From the NCBI GenBank assembly GCA_907165135.1, contig OU015568.1, positions 5,774,501 through 5,838,500 of the forward strand: a DNA stretch of 64,000 bases, given 5' to 3'. A model generated the notes under the pieces. The model was given only the letters and a program-made list of their open reading frames with translations. It made no database searches and was not told where the DNA came from. Positions 63,220-64,000 of the stretch are shown here, one piece after another. The stretch comes from Oikopleura dioica. Taxonomy: Eukaryota; Chordata; Appendicularia; Copelata; Oikopleuridae. The first letter of the stretch is position 1. Every line of letters starts with the position of its first letter. Position numbers and translations under genes: made by a program.

Positions 63220-63885
63220 TCAACTTGTGTTCCTTCCATGCTGTTTCTGTTTGTTATTCCGTATCGTTTCGTCCTTTGCCGCGATCGTTTCTCTCACCGC
63301 TGCTACAAAATCCTCATCAGTCATCTTATTTCCCCAGTCTGGAAGAGCCAGAGAAGGGAGTTTGATCTTTGACATGACGTTTTTCACTGCATCGACGTCG
63401 ACTTTCTCTGATGGATCTTTCGATCGAAGGGAGGATTCGTTTTCGCTGTTTTCTTCGTTTTCAGAGTCGGAGGAATTCTCACCGTTATTTGGATCTATAT
63501 ATAACATTGAGTATAGTCGGACTTTTCTTATTCCAAAAGATTCATTTTATGATTGCTAAAAGTCAATTGAAAATATGGAGCAGTGAAAGGTAAGTGATTT
63601 TCATTTGAATAAGAATGAGAAAACGAGAGATTATGCCCCTTTTTATGCCAAATTTCGAGCACCTGCTTAGGCAGGGTGCTTCGATTCTTATCTTATCAAT
63701 CGAACCAAAATCAAAAAAGTAAAGGTACCTGATGGCAGAAGCGCATAACCATCTGGCGCTTGAATCTCGTCATCTGAGTCTTCTGAATCGTCGTCCGAAA
63801 AATCGTCGTTTTCTTGCTCAAAAATCAAGTCTGGAGGCGTCAGTGGTCGTCTATTCGTTTCTTCTGGGTTATTTGCAAGTCCCAT
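63220..63885 (-). CDS. MEA1-like (male-enhanced antigen 1) protein
   Basis: Two exons, one GT-AG intron (about 63500-63725). Exon 1 from ATG 63885: MGLANNPEETNRRPLTPPDL, then very acidic DDFSDDDSEDSDDEIQAPDG and YALLPSD, like the acidic N-terminus and GYQPL box of MEA1. Exon 2 is again acidic, then holds the conserved C-terminal region VDAVKNVMSKIKLPSLALPD WGNKMTDEDFVAAV, matching the VELVKRTM...LPAPxVPxW...W..VV pattern of vertebrate MEA1. About 150 residues, cytosolic/nuclear, function poorly known. The intron is repeat-free. Confidence 0.72.
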
Positions 63886-63967
63886 TTTTTGATATTTCTT
63901 CAATTGGATTGATTGAGAATTGTATTTCGTAATTTTGAAGGTTTTATTGTGATTTTGCCTCCACCAC

Positions 63968-64000
63968 GTGTGTAGAAAACCTGAGACAGGGTCTACAAGG
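63968..64000. repeat. Family-1 element (left end, cut by window edge)
   Basis: GTGTAGAAAACCTGAGACAG GGTCTAC is the start of another Family-1 copy. Confidence 0.75.

Overview
The window is nuclear DNA from a compact animal genome, most likely a larvacean tunicate (Oikopleura-like). The gene content is chordate/metazoan: kringle-trypsin protease, ZP-domain protein, FoxM1-type forkhead, Hv1-type proton channel, class V P4-ATPase, semaphorin-like protein and SEA-domain mucin. Genes are packed on both strands, most introns are 35-65 nt, and several introns use GA-AG or GC-AG borders, a known peculiarity of Oikopleura dioica. Species assignment is inference; no rRNA, tRNA or spliced-leader gene was recognised.

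Layout. 0-5 kb: minus-strand sepiapterin-reductase-like fragment and an 8-exon tripeptidyl-peptidase 1 (sedolisin). 5-10 kb: minus-strand RING protein, secreted CUB-like protein and a small membrane protein. 10-15 kb: plus-strand sushi/ZP membrane glycoprotein and a tiny coiled-coil gene. 15-18.4 kb: minus-strand membrane-anchored kinase-like gene. 18.7-23.4 kb: plus-strand kringle-EGF-trypsin protease followed by a voltage-sensor proton-channel-like gene. 23.5-24.4 kb: minus-strand thioredoxin. 25-35 kb: plus-strand FoxM1-like factor and an ATP10-like flippase. 35-41 kb: minus-strand semaphorin-like receptor and GST, separated by a decayed pogo-like transposon. 41-44.5 kb: small secreted proteins and an MFSD8-like transporter. 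45-49.7 kb: three tandem small Cys-containing secreted paralogs, the first split by an apparently intact Mutator-like (MULE) transposon with 9-bp target duplications. 50-55 kb: second MFSD8-like transporter and a secreted FN3/CCG-repeat protein. 55-63 kb: SEA mucin, repeat-rich spacer and a secreted EGF/Thr-rich protein. 63.2-64 kb: MEA1-like gene.

The other striking feature is repeat content. At least four families of short non-autonomous inverted-repeat elements recur, sitting almost only in introns or spacers: (1) CCTGAGTCAGG-ended palindromes with GAAGCCGC cores; (2) GGTGTCTGGAACCGAC-ended elements; (3) elements with TAAGGGTGTC/GATACCCTTA ends; (4) AGGGTG(G/C)GC-ended elements. Several unique palindromes occur as well. 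They account for most unusually long introns.

Genes were assembled by hand from reading frames and splice sites; small exon boundaries may be off, and places where I could not reconcile frames are stated.
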